A DNA stretch of 64,000 nt from Sorex araneus (GCF_027595985.1 NC_073306.1:80762599-80826598), one strand, 5' to 3'; counted from the stretch's first letter, positions 1-11,965 are shown. Numbers and translations are program-made. The notes: generated from the sequence alone by a model not told the origin.

Positions 1-299
1 ATGTACTCTCTCTCTAGCCCCAGCCACACTTCATTCTTTTTTTGTAATTCAATAAGACCTATCCTAAAATCTTCACGACTCAATTTTCTAGGCAAATTAA
101 TCACACAAATGAGATCATTCTTTCGTTCTCTCCTCACTCTTTTTCTTTCTTTATGTGATAGTATAATAGCAGGGGTGATGATGAGATAAGCTTGAAAACT
201 TAAGTGATTTTAAGTACTCTATGACTATATTATAAATGAATCCTAAGCCATTTAAACAAAAGAAATTTTGTAGGAATGTCTATTAATATTTTTGTTTAT

Positions 300-471
300 T
301 TATTTATTTTGTTTTTTGGGCCACACCCGGTGGTGCTCAGGGCTTACTGCTGGCTCTTTGCCCTGGGATTATTCCCGGTAGCTCAGGGAACCATATGGGA
401 TACTGGGATGGAACTTGGGTCAGCTGCATGCAAGACAAGTTCCCTACCCACTGTACTATTGCTCTGGCTCC
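300..471 (-). repeat. SOR-type tRNA SINE
   Basis: Reverse of the standard SINE: GGGCCACACCCGGTGGTGCT through TACTATTGCTCTGGCTCC. Confidence 0.85.
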
Positions 472-838
472 TCTAGAAGTATTTTAATCTAATTCAAGTT
501 ACCATAATGATAACATGAAAGGAAGCTTGTTCCCATGAAATGGAAATTTATGCTATATTTAGATTTCCTAGTAATTCAACTTGAATTCACAGTTCCAAAT
601 TAGTAGACTTGTAATATTGAAATTCTGAAGTTAGGGGGGAAAGGAGAGGCTTTGTAGAAATAAAGATTCAGCAGTTGAATTTATATGGGGCACTTACAAT
701 TTTACTTTAAGTAGAAATTTCTCATTATTCAAAAGTAATTCAGTCTTGCTTATGACATAATCATATGTATTTTTTACTGTGGTTTCTAGGCTCTTGTCAC
801 TGTGAGCAAGTCTGAGCTGGCTATCTCACATTTTTCAA

Positions 839-884
839 ATATATACATATATATGTATGTATGTGTACACATACACACACACAT
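839..884. repeat. (TA)n/(CA)n mixed microsatellite
   Basis: Alternating ATAT, GTATGT and ACACAC units. Confidence 0.85.
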
Positions 885-1089
885 TCCTGGTAGAGAATCT
901 GTGGATCTAAAGTGGAGCTTTTGCATGAAAAATTTCTAAAATTCTGCCTAGTTAACAGATTTTGGAACCACCAAACTCATTATCTATACAAAGTGCATAA
1001 TTTGGGTAAAATAATAGAAAGATTTGCTCCAGAAGTTGAATGAGCCTGTTTAATGTAATCATGGACCTGTTTCCTTTTAATTATGTCAA

Positions 1090-1113
1090 TATATATATAC
1101 ATATATATATATG
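1090..1113. repeat. (AT)n run next to EPHX4 exon
   Basis: A TATATATACATATATATATA run ending about 25 nt before the exon acceptor, next to a T-run that serves as the polypyrimidine tract. Confidence 0.85.
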
Positions 1114-1138
1114 GGTTTGTTTTTTTTTTTTGACACAG

Positions 1139-1267
1139 GGTACAGCAAATGTGTTCTAATTGGCCATGACTGGGGAGGCATGATTGCTTGGCTGATTGCC
1201 ATCTGCTATCCAGAAATGGTAATGAAGCTTATTGTTATTAACTTCCCTCATCCAAATGTATTTACAG
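1139..1267 (+). CDS. EPHX4: EPHX4 internal exon (nucleophile elbow)
   Basis: This exon encodes part of epoxide hydrolase 4, an alpha/beta-hydrolase-fold protein predicted to be membrane-anchored; its physiological substrate is not well settled. The translation GYSKCVLIGHDWGGMIAWL contains the nucleophile elbow G-H-D-W-G, whose Asp is the attacking residue in epoxide hydrolases. It continues through the segment ending NFPHPNVFT. The exon is bounded by an AG acceptor after a T-rich tract (ending 1138) and a GTGAGT donor at 1268. It starts with the last two bases of a Gly codon and ends on the first base of a Glu codon completed at 5573. The first exons of the gene must lie upstream of the window. 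The match to the family is strong and the exon is intact. Confidence 0.95.
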
Positions 1268-1929
1268 GTGAGTTTAAGATTTCATTAAAATATCTTTGTT
1301 AATGTGACAAATCACTATTGTATTTGACATTTTGGATCAAAAGCAAAATTGGTTAATATTACATCTTTAAAAATCAGAGGACTCAAATTTTTCATGACAA
1401 TGTCAGATAACCTTGACTTTCAGTCTTCCAGAAGTCTGAAAATATTTAGCTTTGCATTTGCTTATGTAACTTTATATCTTTTTTAAAAAACATCGTACTG
1501 CTAATTTGGGAAGGGTAAAAGAAAACTACTGTGACCATACTTTGAGAGTAATGAATCTTGACAGCCTAGAGATAAATTTTCCTCCTGCCTGACTGCTTTG
1601 GCTGTCAGAAATGGCAGCACTCTCTGAAGAAGCAATTTTCAAAAATCTTGGTCTCAAGACTTCATTATACCCTTAAAAAATTTTAAATACCTCCTTGGGA
1701 TTTTACTTATATGGGTTATAAGTATACATATACAGATTTTTATAGTTAAATTTAAAATGACAGATTTAAAATATGTATTTAAAATTTCTTTTAAAATAAT
1801 AAGATCCATTTATGTTAATATAAATAACAATTTAAAGAAAACTACATCTCATAAAAAAATTTTAATGAGAAGAATGTCACTGTTTCACATTTTTGCCAAA
1901 CTCTAACTTTTGCTTAATAGACAGGTGGA

Positions 1930-2101
1930 GGGGCTGGATTGATAGCACAATCAAGGGCGTTTGCCTTGCACACGGCTGACCCGGGTTCGATTCCCAGCAT
2001 CCCATATGGTCCTCCGAGCACCATCAGGAGTAATTCCTGAGTGCATGGACCAGGAGTAACCCCTGTGCAATGCTGGGTGTGACCCAAAAAACAAACAAAA
2101 A
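1930..2101 (+). repeat. SOR-type tRNA SINE
   Basis: Near-consensus: GGGGCTGGATTGATAGCAC, box-B-like GGGTTCGATTCCC, tail GGGTGTGACCCAAAAAAC. Confidence 0.92.
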
Positions 2102-2206
2102 GACAAGTAGGTTCTGAGATGAATTTGTGCATACAGTGTTATGATAAGCTGTTTGAATTGACATATATGAAAAAAATATGGTCATACACAAGGTTATAAT
2201 TAGGAA

Positions 2207-2285
2207 GGGGCCAGTATTTTACCTTTGGTTCTGGTGCTAGGAATTGAAACTTCCTGAACTCTACCAAAAAGCCTACATTCCTGGC
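2207..2285 (-). repeat. Diverged SINE piece
   Basis: The motif TGGTGCTAGGAATTGAAACTT, ending CATTCCTGGCC, resembles a reversed tRNA-SINE head. Confidence 0.4.
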
Positions 2286-3132
2286 CAGAGAAAGAAATAT
2301 TTTAATATCTTTTACAGATTAGTGGAAATTTTCTTTGTTACTAGATGAAACTCAAATGTTGGTGTTTTTCTTAAATATTAATATTTAAGTAATGTAAATA
2401 TTAATATTTTAACAACACAAATTAATATTTGTATTGTTACATTAAAATCTATTGGTTTCTCTAGAACTTTGAATAGATTTTTTTCCCTCATGTATTATTT
2501 TCTTCATCATACAGGGGAATATAGTGGTTCATTGATTTATTCAGATCTTCATAAATGAACATATTTTATTATATTATATAAATCATATTTACTAATATCA
2601 CTCCAATATTATAAAAATGCCTTAAGTATTTCAAAGCTGTCAAACTCACACTAGCATATATAAGATTACAAAATTCTCATTGTACTTTGAAAGCTTAAAT
2701 TTTTACAATGCTATTGATTGTTTTCTATCAAGTGTCTGGTTTTGTTTTGTTCACTATCATGAGAATATCTGCAGATTATCCCAAGATGTTCTGATGATAG
2801 AGTTCTTTCAAGTGAAAGTGATGTTCCATAAAAATACAGCTAATTCAACTCATCAGCTCAATTGTGGAAAAGTAACACTTTTCCTCAAGACAAACTGTGC
2901 TCTGGAACTGCTCTCCTTATGAGTACTTTCTGTTTCCTCACACAGAATGCTTAAAAGATTGGTTCACAAAGTTTGAAATTTGACAAATTAAGTTTTGTTG
3001 TTCCATCAACACCATTCTTAATCGAGACTATTAATTAATTAATTAGTTTTTTCCACCACAAGTGTATGGTGGTGAAGAATACAATGATTAGTACTGTCAG
3101 TGACATCATATTGATTTATACTAAGCACTTGT

Positions 3133-3366
3133 AGCACTGTCATCCCGTTGTTCACCGATTTGCTTGAGCGGACACCAGTAATGTCTCCATTGTGAGACTT
3201 GTTACTGTTTTTGGCATATTGAATACACCACAGGTAACTTGCCAGGCTCTGCCTTTCTCGCAGGATACTCTCGGTAGCTTGCCAGGCTCTTCGAGAAGGA
3301 CGGAGGAATCAAACCCGGATCAGCCGAGTGCAAGGCAAATTGCACCTACCCATTATGCTATCGCTC
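3133..3366 (-). repeat. tRNA-headed SINE, long body (SINE-B)
   Basis: Reads in reverse as tRNA-like head (..ATCAAACCCGGAT..) followed by a distinct body containing GGTAGCTTGCCAGGCTCT and ATGTCTCCATTGTGAGACTT. Shared with 35234, 40944 and 43490. Confidence 0.85.
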
Positions 3367-3536
3367 TATTTATCTACCATTGCTCCTGTGACATCAGTGC
3401 AAATGTCAGCAAAATTAATAAAGGATAACAATTCCTTAGAATTATTTTGATACAGTTTTGTGTCAAACCTTCAAAGGGTTTTTAGTAGCCTCAGCATCCA
3501 CATAAAATGTACTCTGATTTAGAGGGGATGATTGAA

Positions 3537-3706
3537 GGACTGGAAAGATAGTATAATGGGTAAGGTACTTGACTTGTTCACAACTGATCTGGAGTTGATT
3601 CCTGGCACCCATATTGGTTCTCCAAGCCTACCAGAAGTGATCCCTGAGTGCAGGGCCAGACGTAAACCCTGAGTACCACTGGATATGGCCCCAAAACAAA
3701 ACAAAC
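3537..3706 (+). repeat. Diverged SOR-type SINE
   Basis: GGACTGGAAAGATAGTATAA to TGGATATGGCCCCAAAAC. Confidence 0.8.
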
Positions 3707-3762
3707 AGATAACAAAAACAAAAAGATCCACTTGTAAATAATGGCTAGACATTAATTCTTTT

Positions 3763-3938
3763 TGGTTTTATTTTTGTTTTGAGGCCCAGACCCAGTGGTG
3801 CTCAGTGTTTACTCCTGGCTCTGTGTTCAGTGGCCACCCCTGGCAAGATTCAGGGGACCATATGAAATGCTGGGGATTGAATCAGGTTACCTGTATGCAG
3901 GACAAGTACCCTACCCCTTGTATTATTGCTCCAGCCCC
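3763..3938 (-). repeat. SOR-type tRNA SINE
   Basis: Reverse copy from the GAGGCCCAGACCCAGTGGTG region to TATTGCTCCAGCCCC. Confidence 0.85.
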
Positions 3939-4729
3939 CACCTTTTCATTTAATTTAGTGAAAAACTAGCATCTTGCTCCTTTTAAATCCTATCCTTGTC
4001 AGTTTTTCTAAGTTTCAGATACTACTATTATTCACAGCAACCCTATAGAGAGAGAACAAACAAACAACAAAAGAAGAACAGCTTATTTCTTTCGCTGACT
4101 AGATGAGGGAGAAAGGGACCGTGACTGCCTAAATACAAGTGTAAGTTAAATTCTAAATATAGATTGAATCGACTTATCCATTGAGGTAGTAGAATAGATG
4201 CTTATGGCTGAAGTAGAAAACTGAGATTCATCATATTCTCAGTTGCATTAGACAGTGAAGTCATGTTACATATTTGTTCAATTGATCAGGATGGAAACAA
4301 ACTGTAATTAGTCATGTCAGCACAAGTCTAGTTGCAATTATTTTTTATCAATAATATGTTTCTGAACTGTTTTATCAATAATTGATTCAGCTCTGGTCAA
4401 GACAATATGAGGTCTTTGAGTAATTTTCCCAATGCCTCTAAAAGCAGAGTTGAATTGAATCTTGTTCAATTATGATTTTGCAAAAAGTATCTCCTAATAA
4501 TGCTGTACATACCTAAAAAATTACATTTCTAAAAACTGTAGCTATGCTGCATATACTTAGAAAACCAACAATAAAGAATGACCTCAATTTCAAGGAAAAT
4601 TTAAAAAATATATACAGCACAGGCACAATAAGCACATGTCTCCTTTTTAATATATTTAACATTATTCCCCGGTGTAAACCTTTTGCATCTTCCCAGAGCA
4701 TTTAAATTCTCATTATTTCGACCCTCTCT

Positions 4730-5150
4730 GGCCCAGCTTCTGCTTTCTGACTCATCTGTCATTTCCCTCCTGCACCGCAGCTGAGTCTCATATCTTCCTT
4801 CTACTTCTAAGTGTCATGCCCCGGACTTTTCTATTCCTGCAGGCTCTTAGAACATCGAATGGCCAACTCCCTTTTGCCATTGAGAACTCAGCTCACATAT
4901 CCATAGAGACTACTCCAACCTGTCTATGGCTAATAGGCCCTCCACAGCACATCAGTATGCCTCTCACTCAGAGGATCTTTTTCAAAAATTTTTGTGGCAG
5001 TATTACTATCTAAAAATGATCTTGTAAAGCACGTATTACTTGTTAATTATGTATGTTCCTTATTAGTGGGAGGTTTTTCTGTCTAGATCACTGCTCACCC
5101 TCTCACACAGGAGATATTCATAAATTCATTGAAGGAATGAATTATCTATC
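4730..5150 (+). repeat. L2 LINE 3' end
   Basis: Old LINE-2-like text ending ATAAATTCATTGAAGGAATGAA, with the expected order of CT-rich, GTATTACTATCT and GGGAGG blocks before it. Confidence 0.6.
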
Positions 5151-5572
5151 TCCAAAAATGATTTCCTAGAAAACACTTCAGCTTCCATTGAGGTCAAAGG
5201 AGTAACATATTCAGATCAGTCTTAAGAAAAATCTTTAAACAAAAATGAAAATTACCGCTAATATATCCCCAAGAAGAGCATTAGTTCAGTAATAATAACC
5301 TTGAAGGAAGGGAAATGTTAATTTGGTTTCCTCTTTCTTTCTGAGTCAAGTCTTCCTAACATGGAACTTTCTTGTTATCTAAAGGCTATAAAATTTCTGA
5401 GTAGGCAGAAATGCCCATGGTAAAATAATAAGAGCATAGAAGCAGTTTCAAAAAGAAATACATAGAAGTTTTATTTCTGGATTCTTTTAAGGATGGAATT
5501 TCCTTTAAAAGAAACTCAACAATAAGTAATTTATAACCTTGCATAAGGTCTAACCTAACATTTTAATTTCAG

Positions 5573-5676
5573 AATATATTTTACGACACCCTGCCCAGCT
5601 ATTCAAATCCAGCTATTATTACTTCTTCCAAATACCATGGTTCCCAGAATTTATGTTCTCAATAAATGATTTCAAG
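5573..5676 (+). CDS. EPHX4: EPHX4 internal exon (lid start)
   Basis: The reading frame continues from the exon at 1139-1267: the split Glu codon is completed by AA, giving EYILRHPAQLFKSSYYYFF and then the IPWFPEFMF segment. This is the start of the cap or lid region of the epoxide-hydrolase fold, and the Tyr-rich stretch is typical of the family. It has an AG acceptor at 5571-5572 and a GTAAGT-type donor at 5677. The exon is 104 nt and ends exactly on a codon (Lys), so the next exon begins in phase 0. There are no stops or frameshifts. Confidence 0.93.
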
Positions 5677-6657
5677 GTAAGTTGAACAAATGTTGTATTG
5701 TTATTAATGAAAGACACTTCAAATTACAGTATACCTTTCAGAAAGAAAAATAGACACTTGCTAAAATACTTCTAAGGCCTCATCTATAGGTTTAGTTATT
5801 TCTGTAGTCACTATATTTTTAATGCCTGGATGTTATTGAGTTTTTTTGGTGAGAGTCTGTGCCCTTACAGGCACACCTCTTTTTTAGAGACCATTCCATA
5901 GGAAGAAGAGGGAATTTGAATGCCAAGTGGGAGAGCTTGACAGCAGCAAAGTGGAAGCTGTGATGGTAAACAAAACCTTCAAAACAAAGTAAGCACACAG
6001 GTATTGATGTTACCATAGACACGGACACTAGTTGTAGGTAGTATGTAATGACTGGAAGTTTATTGAATATTTCTCATATTAGATATTTCAGAGACTTGTG
6101 AATCACAATATTATTTGATCTGAAATACTTCTATATATAACTTTGACAGATAAGGTGCCTCCATCCCAAATTCTGTTGCCATTATCAAACCTGACAAGAT
6201 TAACAATGTCCTAAGACCCCTGGACAGCCCTTAGAGAATGACCTTCTGGGGTATCTATACGTTAGATTTCAGCAGTGCCCAGAGAGACTGGTGGCCACTC
6301 CTGGCACTATTCTGGCAACTGGGCTCTGTGCTTTCATCGTCTTAGCAGCAGTAGCTACTTACCTGGTAATGTTGAAGGTCACCAGGACTCACTCAGCGGT
6401 ATTTGGGAATTGAAGTTGTATCCCTGTGCATGCACAGTATGTACCCCTGAACTGAGATATCTCCCAGTTGTTTTGCTCTTTTTGACGTAAGTTCACATTT
6501 GGATGACTGCTTCATCATGGTGCTATGGAGTTTATTCTGCTAATCCTTGCTTTCGTGGTGGTGGTGCTGATCTAGATATGTAAATAGATTTTGTTTTACT
6601 CTGACAAGAATACCTCATAGGGATGCTGAAAATTTCCTAAGCATCACATCAGAGACA

Positions 6658-6785
6658 CACATCATGGCTGTGCTCAGGGATTATTCCTGGCAGTGCTTGG
6701 AGACCGTATGCGGTACCAAGGATCAAACTCAGGTTGGCTTCAAGCAAGGTTCTGCCTGCTGCACTATCTCTCAAATCCCAGAAAT
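6658..6785 (-). repeat. Diverged SINE, antisense
   Basis: GTGCTCAGGGATTATTCCTG through CACTATCTCTCAAATCCC. Confidence 0.7.
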
Positions 6786-6805
6786 TTTCAGTTGTTAAAG
6801 AAGTA

Positions 6806-6948
6806 GATAGGAAAGGACTGATAATATAGTGGGTAATGTGCTTTACTTGCTCTTGGACAACCCAGATTCTATCCCTGGCACCCCATCTGGTCCAGGAGTG
6901 ATCCCTGAGCACAGAGACAGGAGTAAAATTTAAGGACTTGCAGGTGTT
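6806..6948 (+). repeat. Diverged SINE, sense
   Basis: ATAGTGGGTAATGTGC head, then CAGGAGTGATCCCTGAGCAC. It lies back-to-back with the copy at 6658 and just before an (AT)n run. Confidence 0.65.
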
Positions 6949-6955
6949 GCCTCAG

Positions 6956-6958
<3 letters not shown>

Positions 6959-6994
<36 letters not shown>
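6959..6994. repeat. (TA)n microsatellite
   Basis: A pure TA run, followed by a further AT/CATA-rich segment to about 7023. Confidence 0.95.
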
Positions 6995-6998
<4 letters not shown>

Positions 6999-7337
6999 TA
7001 TATTTATATGCACATATACATATGATATTAGACCAGGTTGTAAATATATTTGTTACCTAGGTGGTGGTCAAAAAACTTTGAACAACTTTGAGGATAGTGA
7101 CTTGGTTGTCAGTACATGGATAAACTATTATCAGCTAGACTGTTAGACAATACATTTTATAAGGGTGAAGTGTGCTTGTGATATTAGAAAGGATAAGCCA
7201 TAAACAATGTATAAACAATAAAGTCTCCAACCTGATAATAGCGGAAATTATGAGTTGTCACTGTACATTACCTTTCAAAAATTAAGGATCTGTTAGGTAA
7301 TTAAACATTTAAAATTATTTGCTTTCACTTAAATTAG

Positions 7338-7486
7338 GCTTTGAAGCATCTGTTTACCAGTCATAGCACTGGTATCGGAAGAAAAGGATGTCGATTAACC
7401 ACAGAAGATCTTGAAGCTTATATTTATGTCTTTTCTCAGCCTGGAGCATTAAGTGGCCCAATTAACCATTACCGAAATATCTTCAG
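7338..7486 (+). CDS. EPHX4: EPHX4 penultimate exon (lid domain)
   Basis: This exon encodes the rest of the lid domain, from ALKHLFTSHSTGIGRKGC to the PGALSGPINHYRNIF segment. Tyrosines in this region (EAYIY) are where epoxide hydrolases place the residue that polarises the epoxide oxygen; that assignment is from family knowledge. The acceptor is TTAG at 7334-7337. The donor is GTCAGT at 7487, a little weaker than the other donors in the gene. The exon is 149 nt and ends on AG of a Ser codon completed at 20932. The intron that follows is about 13.4 kb and carries the 5-kb L1 and many SINEs. Confidence 0.93.
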
Positions 7487-7687
7487 GTCAGTATGCGTTT
7501 GTTTTTCTTCTTGTTAAATAAGACATTTCAGTCGAGGGTTGGAAGATTTATCTCAGCAGGGGAACACACAATTCACATGTATGAGGCACTGGGTTTATCT
7601 TCAACACCATAAAAAAATAATAAATGCAATAAATATTTCATTTTATTAAAATGACAGCTTATTTTTAGAATTAGAGTGTGCTTTATC

Positions 7688-7912
7688 TTTTTTGTTGTTG
7701 TATTGTTTGGGGAGCCACCCCTGGATGTGCTAGTGAATTACTCTTGGCTCTGTGCTCAGAGATCACTAATGGGCTGGAGGGACTGTATGTGGTGTGATCC
7801 CCAGTACCCTATATGGTCCCCTGAGCACTGACAAGAGTGATTTCTGAACACAGGGAGCCAGGAGTAAACCCTATGCACCACCAGGAGTGTCTCCCCCAAA
7901 ACAAACAAAATA
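7688..7912. repeat. SINE composite, half antisense and half sense
   Basis: 7688-7775 is reversed SINE tail. 7776-7912 is sense SINE body (CCCCTGAGCACTGACAAGAG). Either two insertions or an inverted junction. Confidence 0.6.
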
Positions 7913-8019
7913 CCCAAGATGTTTAGAAGGAGAAAATTTAGAGTGAAAGATAAGACATAGAGATTTATATTTGTCCCTTGGACCCTAGACAGAGGAAATA
8001 TATTTTCTATAAGGAGGAC

Positions 8020-8456
8020 TCCAAATCAGTGCTCAGGGGGACAAGGAACTACTCATGGTGACATTTAGCTAATTGGTGATACTTAGCTAAGTATTCACGC
8101 AGTGCTCTCAGGCCAAGCAGCACCGGGAATGATCAAGGCACCCAGCAGTCCTGGGAAGAGATTTTTCAGGGATCTACCCTATGGTGGTGAGTGGGTGAGG
8201 GGTCCTGAGGTGCAGAGATTAGGGCCTTGCACATGTGCTCCAAGCTTTTGAGCTATCTCTGAGGCTCTAGAAAAAAACAACACATTTTTTCTCTTTGTGT
8301 GTGTCTGGGGTGGGGATAGGGAGACATTGTGGATACAGCAGCGCTCAGGGCAGCTCCAGTTCTGTCCTTGAGGCTGCTCCCTGTGGTGTTTAGGCCTTAA
8401 CCAAGTCAGCTCATGCAAGGCAAGCACATTGACCTATACACTGTCACTCTGGTCCC
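8020..8456 (-). repeat. Two diverged SINEs, antisense
   Basis: One ends near 8270 (GAGCTATCTCTGAGGCTCTAG). The next runs about 8285-8456 (ACTGTCACTCTGGTCCCT). Confidence 0.55.
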
Positions 8457-8795
8457 TAGGTACATATTTTCTTGGAAAATTATCAACCATTGTCTCCTTG
8501 AAAAGGTTCAGGGGATTGAGTATATGCCACCTCAAAAAGGCCGGGATTTTCTGGTAACAAATTATCGTTTGACATCGTAATTATTGTAATACTTCCTAGG
8601 AAGTCTGGCAGAAACCAAAGACAAAATCTCTCTGGAGAATGCGTCTTAGTTCAGATATTTCAACTCTGAAGAGGAGTTTATAATCAAAATTACTAATGCT
8701 TTATTAATAAGTCAATTTCAGTAGAACTCATACACACTTCAAATAATATGTTATAATTAAATATTAACTAACTATCAATTTACATTAAAAACTCT

Positions 8796-8874
8796 TCTCT
8801 GGTGTCAGGAATTGAACCCAAGCCTCCATATGTGCAAAGCATATGCTGTACTGCTGTGCCACATTCCTAGCCCC
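8796..8874 (-). repeat. SINE head fragment
   Basis: CTGGTGTCAGGAATTGAACC to TGCCACATTCCTAGCCCC. Confidence 0.6.
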
Positions 8875-8906
8875 TATCAAGTATGTTTAAGTTAGAAAAT
8901 ATAGAG

Positions 8907-9085
8907 CCGGAGCAATAGCAAGGCAGGTAGGATGCTTATCTTGCATGTGGCTAACTCAGGTTTGATTCCTGGCATCCCATATTGTCCTGCCAGGAGTTAC
9001 TTGAGTGCAGAGCCAGGAGTGCAGAGTCAGGAGTAACCCCTGAGCATTGCCAGTTATGCCAGCACCCCCCTTCCCCACCACCACA
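8907..9085 (+). repeat. SOR-type SINE with small internal duplication
   Basis: Sense copy. The segment GTGCAGAGCCAGGAGT is repeated as GTGCAGAGTCAGGAGT around 9005-9034. Confidence 0.8.
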
Positions 9086-9137
9086 TAAATAAAGCAGAAA
9101 ATACAAGAACAACTTTTAAAGCAACAGAAGGATGAAG

Positions 9138-9283
9138 AATACCAAGACAAACTGGAAAGAGCTAAAAAGGAACTAGAAGAGCTTTTGGAATAGAAAATGT
9201 GAATGTCGATAATATCAAGACAGATTGGAGAGAGCTAAAAAAGAACTAGAAGAACGTTTGAAGTGAAAAATATGGCTATTGAA
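9138..9283 (+). repeat. Two-copy 73-bp tandem repeat
   Basis: Copies at 9138-9210 and 9211-9283 are roughly 80-85% alike by eye. In one frame both read YQDxLERAKKELEExL followed by a stop a residue or two later. I do not recognise the source. Confidence 0.7.
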
Positions 9284-9394
9284 ATCTGAAGTGATGTTAA
9301 ATAGCATGCCAGACTAATTAAATTGAATTATGAGTTGAAATACAGATTTTTTTAAAGTTACCAGATTAAAAAAATGCCTAAAGGTAACAGAAAC

Positions 9395-9600
9395 TGAGAG
9401 CTGGTCTTCAGTAGGAAGCTTACTGCAGAGAAAGTGGAGAGAGGGATTAGGTGACAGGGACACTAGGACAATGGTGGAGGGAAGTGGACAGCGTAAGAGG
9501 GTATGGTGCTGGATTATGTTATGAATGAGAATACCTTTAACAGGACTGTGAGCCACAGTATGTAAAATACACATTTTTTAAAAGTTACCTAGAATGTACC
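9395..9600 (+). repeat. G-rich L1-3'-like fragment
   Basis: GAGGGAAGTGG and GGTATGGTGCTGGATTATG, then an A-rich end, resemble the pieces at 43200 and 55380. This is probably an old L1 3' end; the family assignment is tentative. Confidence 0.4.
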
Positions 9601-9771
9601 TAGAAAAAAGTAAGTGAAAATATGAGAAATTACTTGTAAACACATGCATGCTAAGAATTTCTAATAAAATATTAGCAATAGAATTTATTATTTCCAAACC
9701 AAAAACTATCAATTAAAAAAAGAGAAACAGGAAAGGAGAAAATGGGAGCAAAACAGGGAGAATAGAAAGCA

Positions 9772-9850
9772 CAGGTAGGGATGTGGCTTAGTGGTGGAGT
9801 GTCAGCCATGCATGTGAGACTGGATTTAATCCCTGGTGTTGCAAAGAAGA
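9772..9850 (+). repeat. Short tRNA-SINE (ID-like)
   Basis: GGGATGTGGCTTAGTGGTGG and GATTTAATCCCTGGTGTTGC. It resembles a tRNA-Ala-type SINE and ends directly in the purine tract that follows. Confidence 0.65.
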
Positions 9851-9856
9851 AAAAGA

Positions 9857-9874
9857 AGAGAGAGAGAGAGAGAG

Positions 9875-9956
<82 letters not shown>

Positions 9957-10170
9957 GAAGGAAGGAAGGAAGGAAGGAAGGAAGGAAGGAAGGAAGGAGG
10001 AAGGGAGAGAGAGAGAAAGGGAGAGAGAGAAAGAAAGAGAAGAAGGAGAGAAAGAGAGAGAAAGAAGGAAAGAGAGAGATAAAGAAGGAAAAAAGAAGGA
10101 AAGAAGGAAAGAAAGGAAGAAGAAAGAAAAGAGAAAAAGAAAGGAGGGAGGGAGGGAGGAAGGAAGGAAT
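9857..10170. repeat. Long purine microsatellite
   Basis: A (GA)n run is followed by (GAAA)n, (GGAA)n and mixed purines, over 300 nt with almost no pyrimidines on the + strand. It grew from the tail of the SINE at 9772. Open frames here are artefacts. Confidence 0.97.
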
Positions 10171-11930
10171 CACAAAATAAGATTACAAAAAATATTTTAA
10201 TATGTCAGTAGCAGAATATTACTATATTCAACTTGCCAGTTAAAAACAACATATCAGAGGTGCAGCCAGCCAGCCAGCTTGGTGCTGCCCAGTCCAGCTA
10301 AGGTCCCCCAGCACTAAAGCCTGGCAGGTGAGGCATCTAGGCTCTGAGTGAACTCAGAAAAGCCATTTTGCCCCCCAGGTCAGGAGCAAACCCCTCCCAT
10401 GAAGCACTTCACTCCGCAGTCATGCATTTCTTCACCTCTCCACAATACGTCGTAAACATATAAAGACACCCTAACTGTAGGTTCCTAAGCACACAACAGT
10501 GCACAAGAAACAACCCCAAACCGAAAGTCACAGTGGTAAAGCAAACTACCAGGCTTTTTGAGTGAAGACGCTAGCCCAGACAGCCCAACCAATAAGAATG
10601 AACTATAAAGCCTCTCTGATAAGGAATTTATAACGAAATTGTTGAGGATGCAGAAGGAGGATGCATTGTTTCCATTCCAGGAAACAATGGAATGCCCTGC
10701 CAATAAAATGCCCTGCCAAGAGAACAGTAGAGCAGAAATGACAGATATGGAAAAACCTGGTAGATGAGATGAAAAACTCACTGAAAGGCCTCAGCAGAAG
10801 AGTAATAGCTTCTGAGAATAGAATCAATGAGCTCTAAAATGAGGTGCAAAGAATAAAACAACAGATGACAAGAGAACATTTGGATGAATTCAAGAGGAAC
10901 AACATAAGAATCATTAGGTCCCAGAGGGGCAGAGGGACTGATGGAGAAGCAACTGTCAAAGCCATCATTACTGAAAAGTGTCCAGAGTTTAAGAATGCTT
11001 GCACCCAGATTCAGGAGGTCTGAAAGATAAGCTAAAAGAAAGCCAAATTAAAAACATCCCAAGACACATCCTAATCAGAAAGATGAAAACCATAGATAGA
11101 GACAGAATACTGAAAGCAGCAAGATCAAAAATGGAAATTACTTACAAAGAAGCATCCTTAAGATTTACAGTAGACTTATCAGACAAACCTCTCTGGGCCC
11201 AAAGACAGTGGGGGAATATAGTGAAAACTCAATGAAATGAGCACCTCACCGAGAATACTTCACCCAGCCAGACTCTCATTCAGATTTGAAGGAACAACAC
11301 AAAACTTCACAGATAAACAACTCAGAAACTTCATAGATTCAAAACCATTGTTATAAGAACTAAACAGGATACTTTAAGATAAGACAATCCCCACAAACAA
11401 GAGGAAACAAAACGCCACAACAATGTTTTCTTTCAATGTCAATGGACTAAATGCACCAATTAAGAGGCACAGAGTGGCAGGATGGATTAGAAAATTGAGC
11501 CCAACACTCTGCTCCCTGCAAGAAACACATTTGAACAGTCAGAGCAAACACAGACTCAAAGTTAAAGGCTGGAAAACAATACTTAAAGCAAACAGCCCCC
11601 TCAAAAAGGCAGGGGGTGATCATACTATATCAGACAACATAGACTTTAGACTAAAAAAATGTTTATAAGGGACTATGAAGGCCATTCCTTAATGATAAAG
11701 GGATCTGTATCTGTAAATCAGGAAGAACCAACACTCTTTAACATATATGCATGTAATGAGGAACCAACAGATTACTTAAAACACTGTTAACAGACTTAAA
11801 GAAAAACATTGATAGCAACACAATACTAGTTGGAGATTTCGACACCACTTTGTCACCTCTTGATAAAGCAACCATGCTAAAGCTCAGCAAAGAAATACTT
11901 TATTTGAGGGAAGAAATAGAAGAGAGGGGA

Positions 11931-11933
<3 letters not shown>

Positions 11934-11963
<30 letters not shown>
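11934..11963. repeat. (TG)n inside L1 ORF2
   Basis: About 15 TG units within the L1 endonuclease-coding region. Confidence 0.95.

Positions 11964-11965
<2 letters not shown>

Larger units (their letters stand above)
484..1138. other. EPHX4 intron, no gene seen
   Basis: AT-rich intron sequence with two simple repeats (839-884 and 1090-1113). The start of the window (1-299) is also intronic; no earlier EPHX4 exon was found. Confidence 0.6.

Noticed and set aside
1930-2010. tRNA gene from box A/box B-like sequences
   Set aside because: The same head occurs in dozens of dispersed copies with SINE bodies and A-tails; none folds as a free-standing tRNA by inspection.
9781-10200. Three open frames of 114-139 codons, Lys/Arg/Glu- or Phe/Ser-rich
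   Set aside because: They run through a purine microsatellite; open frames on both strands are a composition effect.
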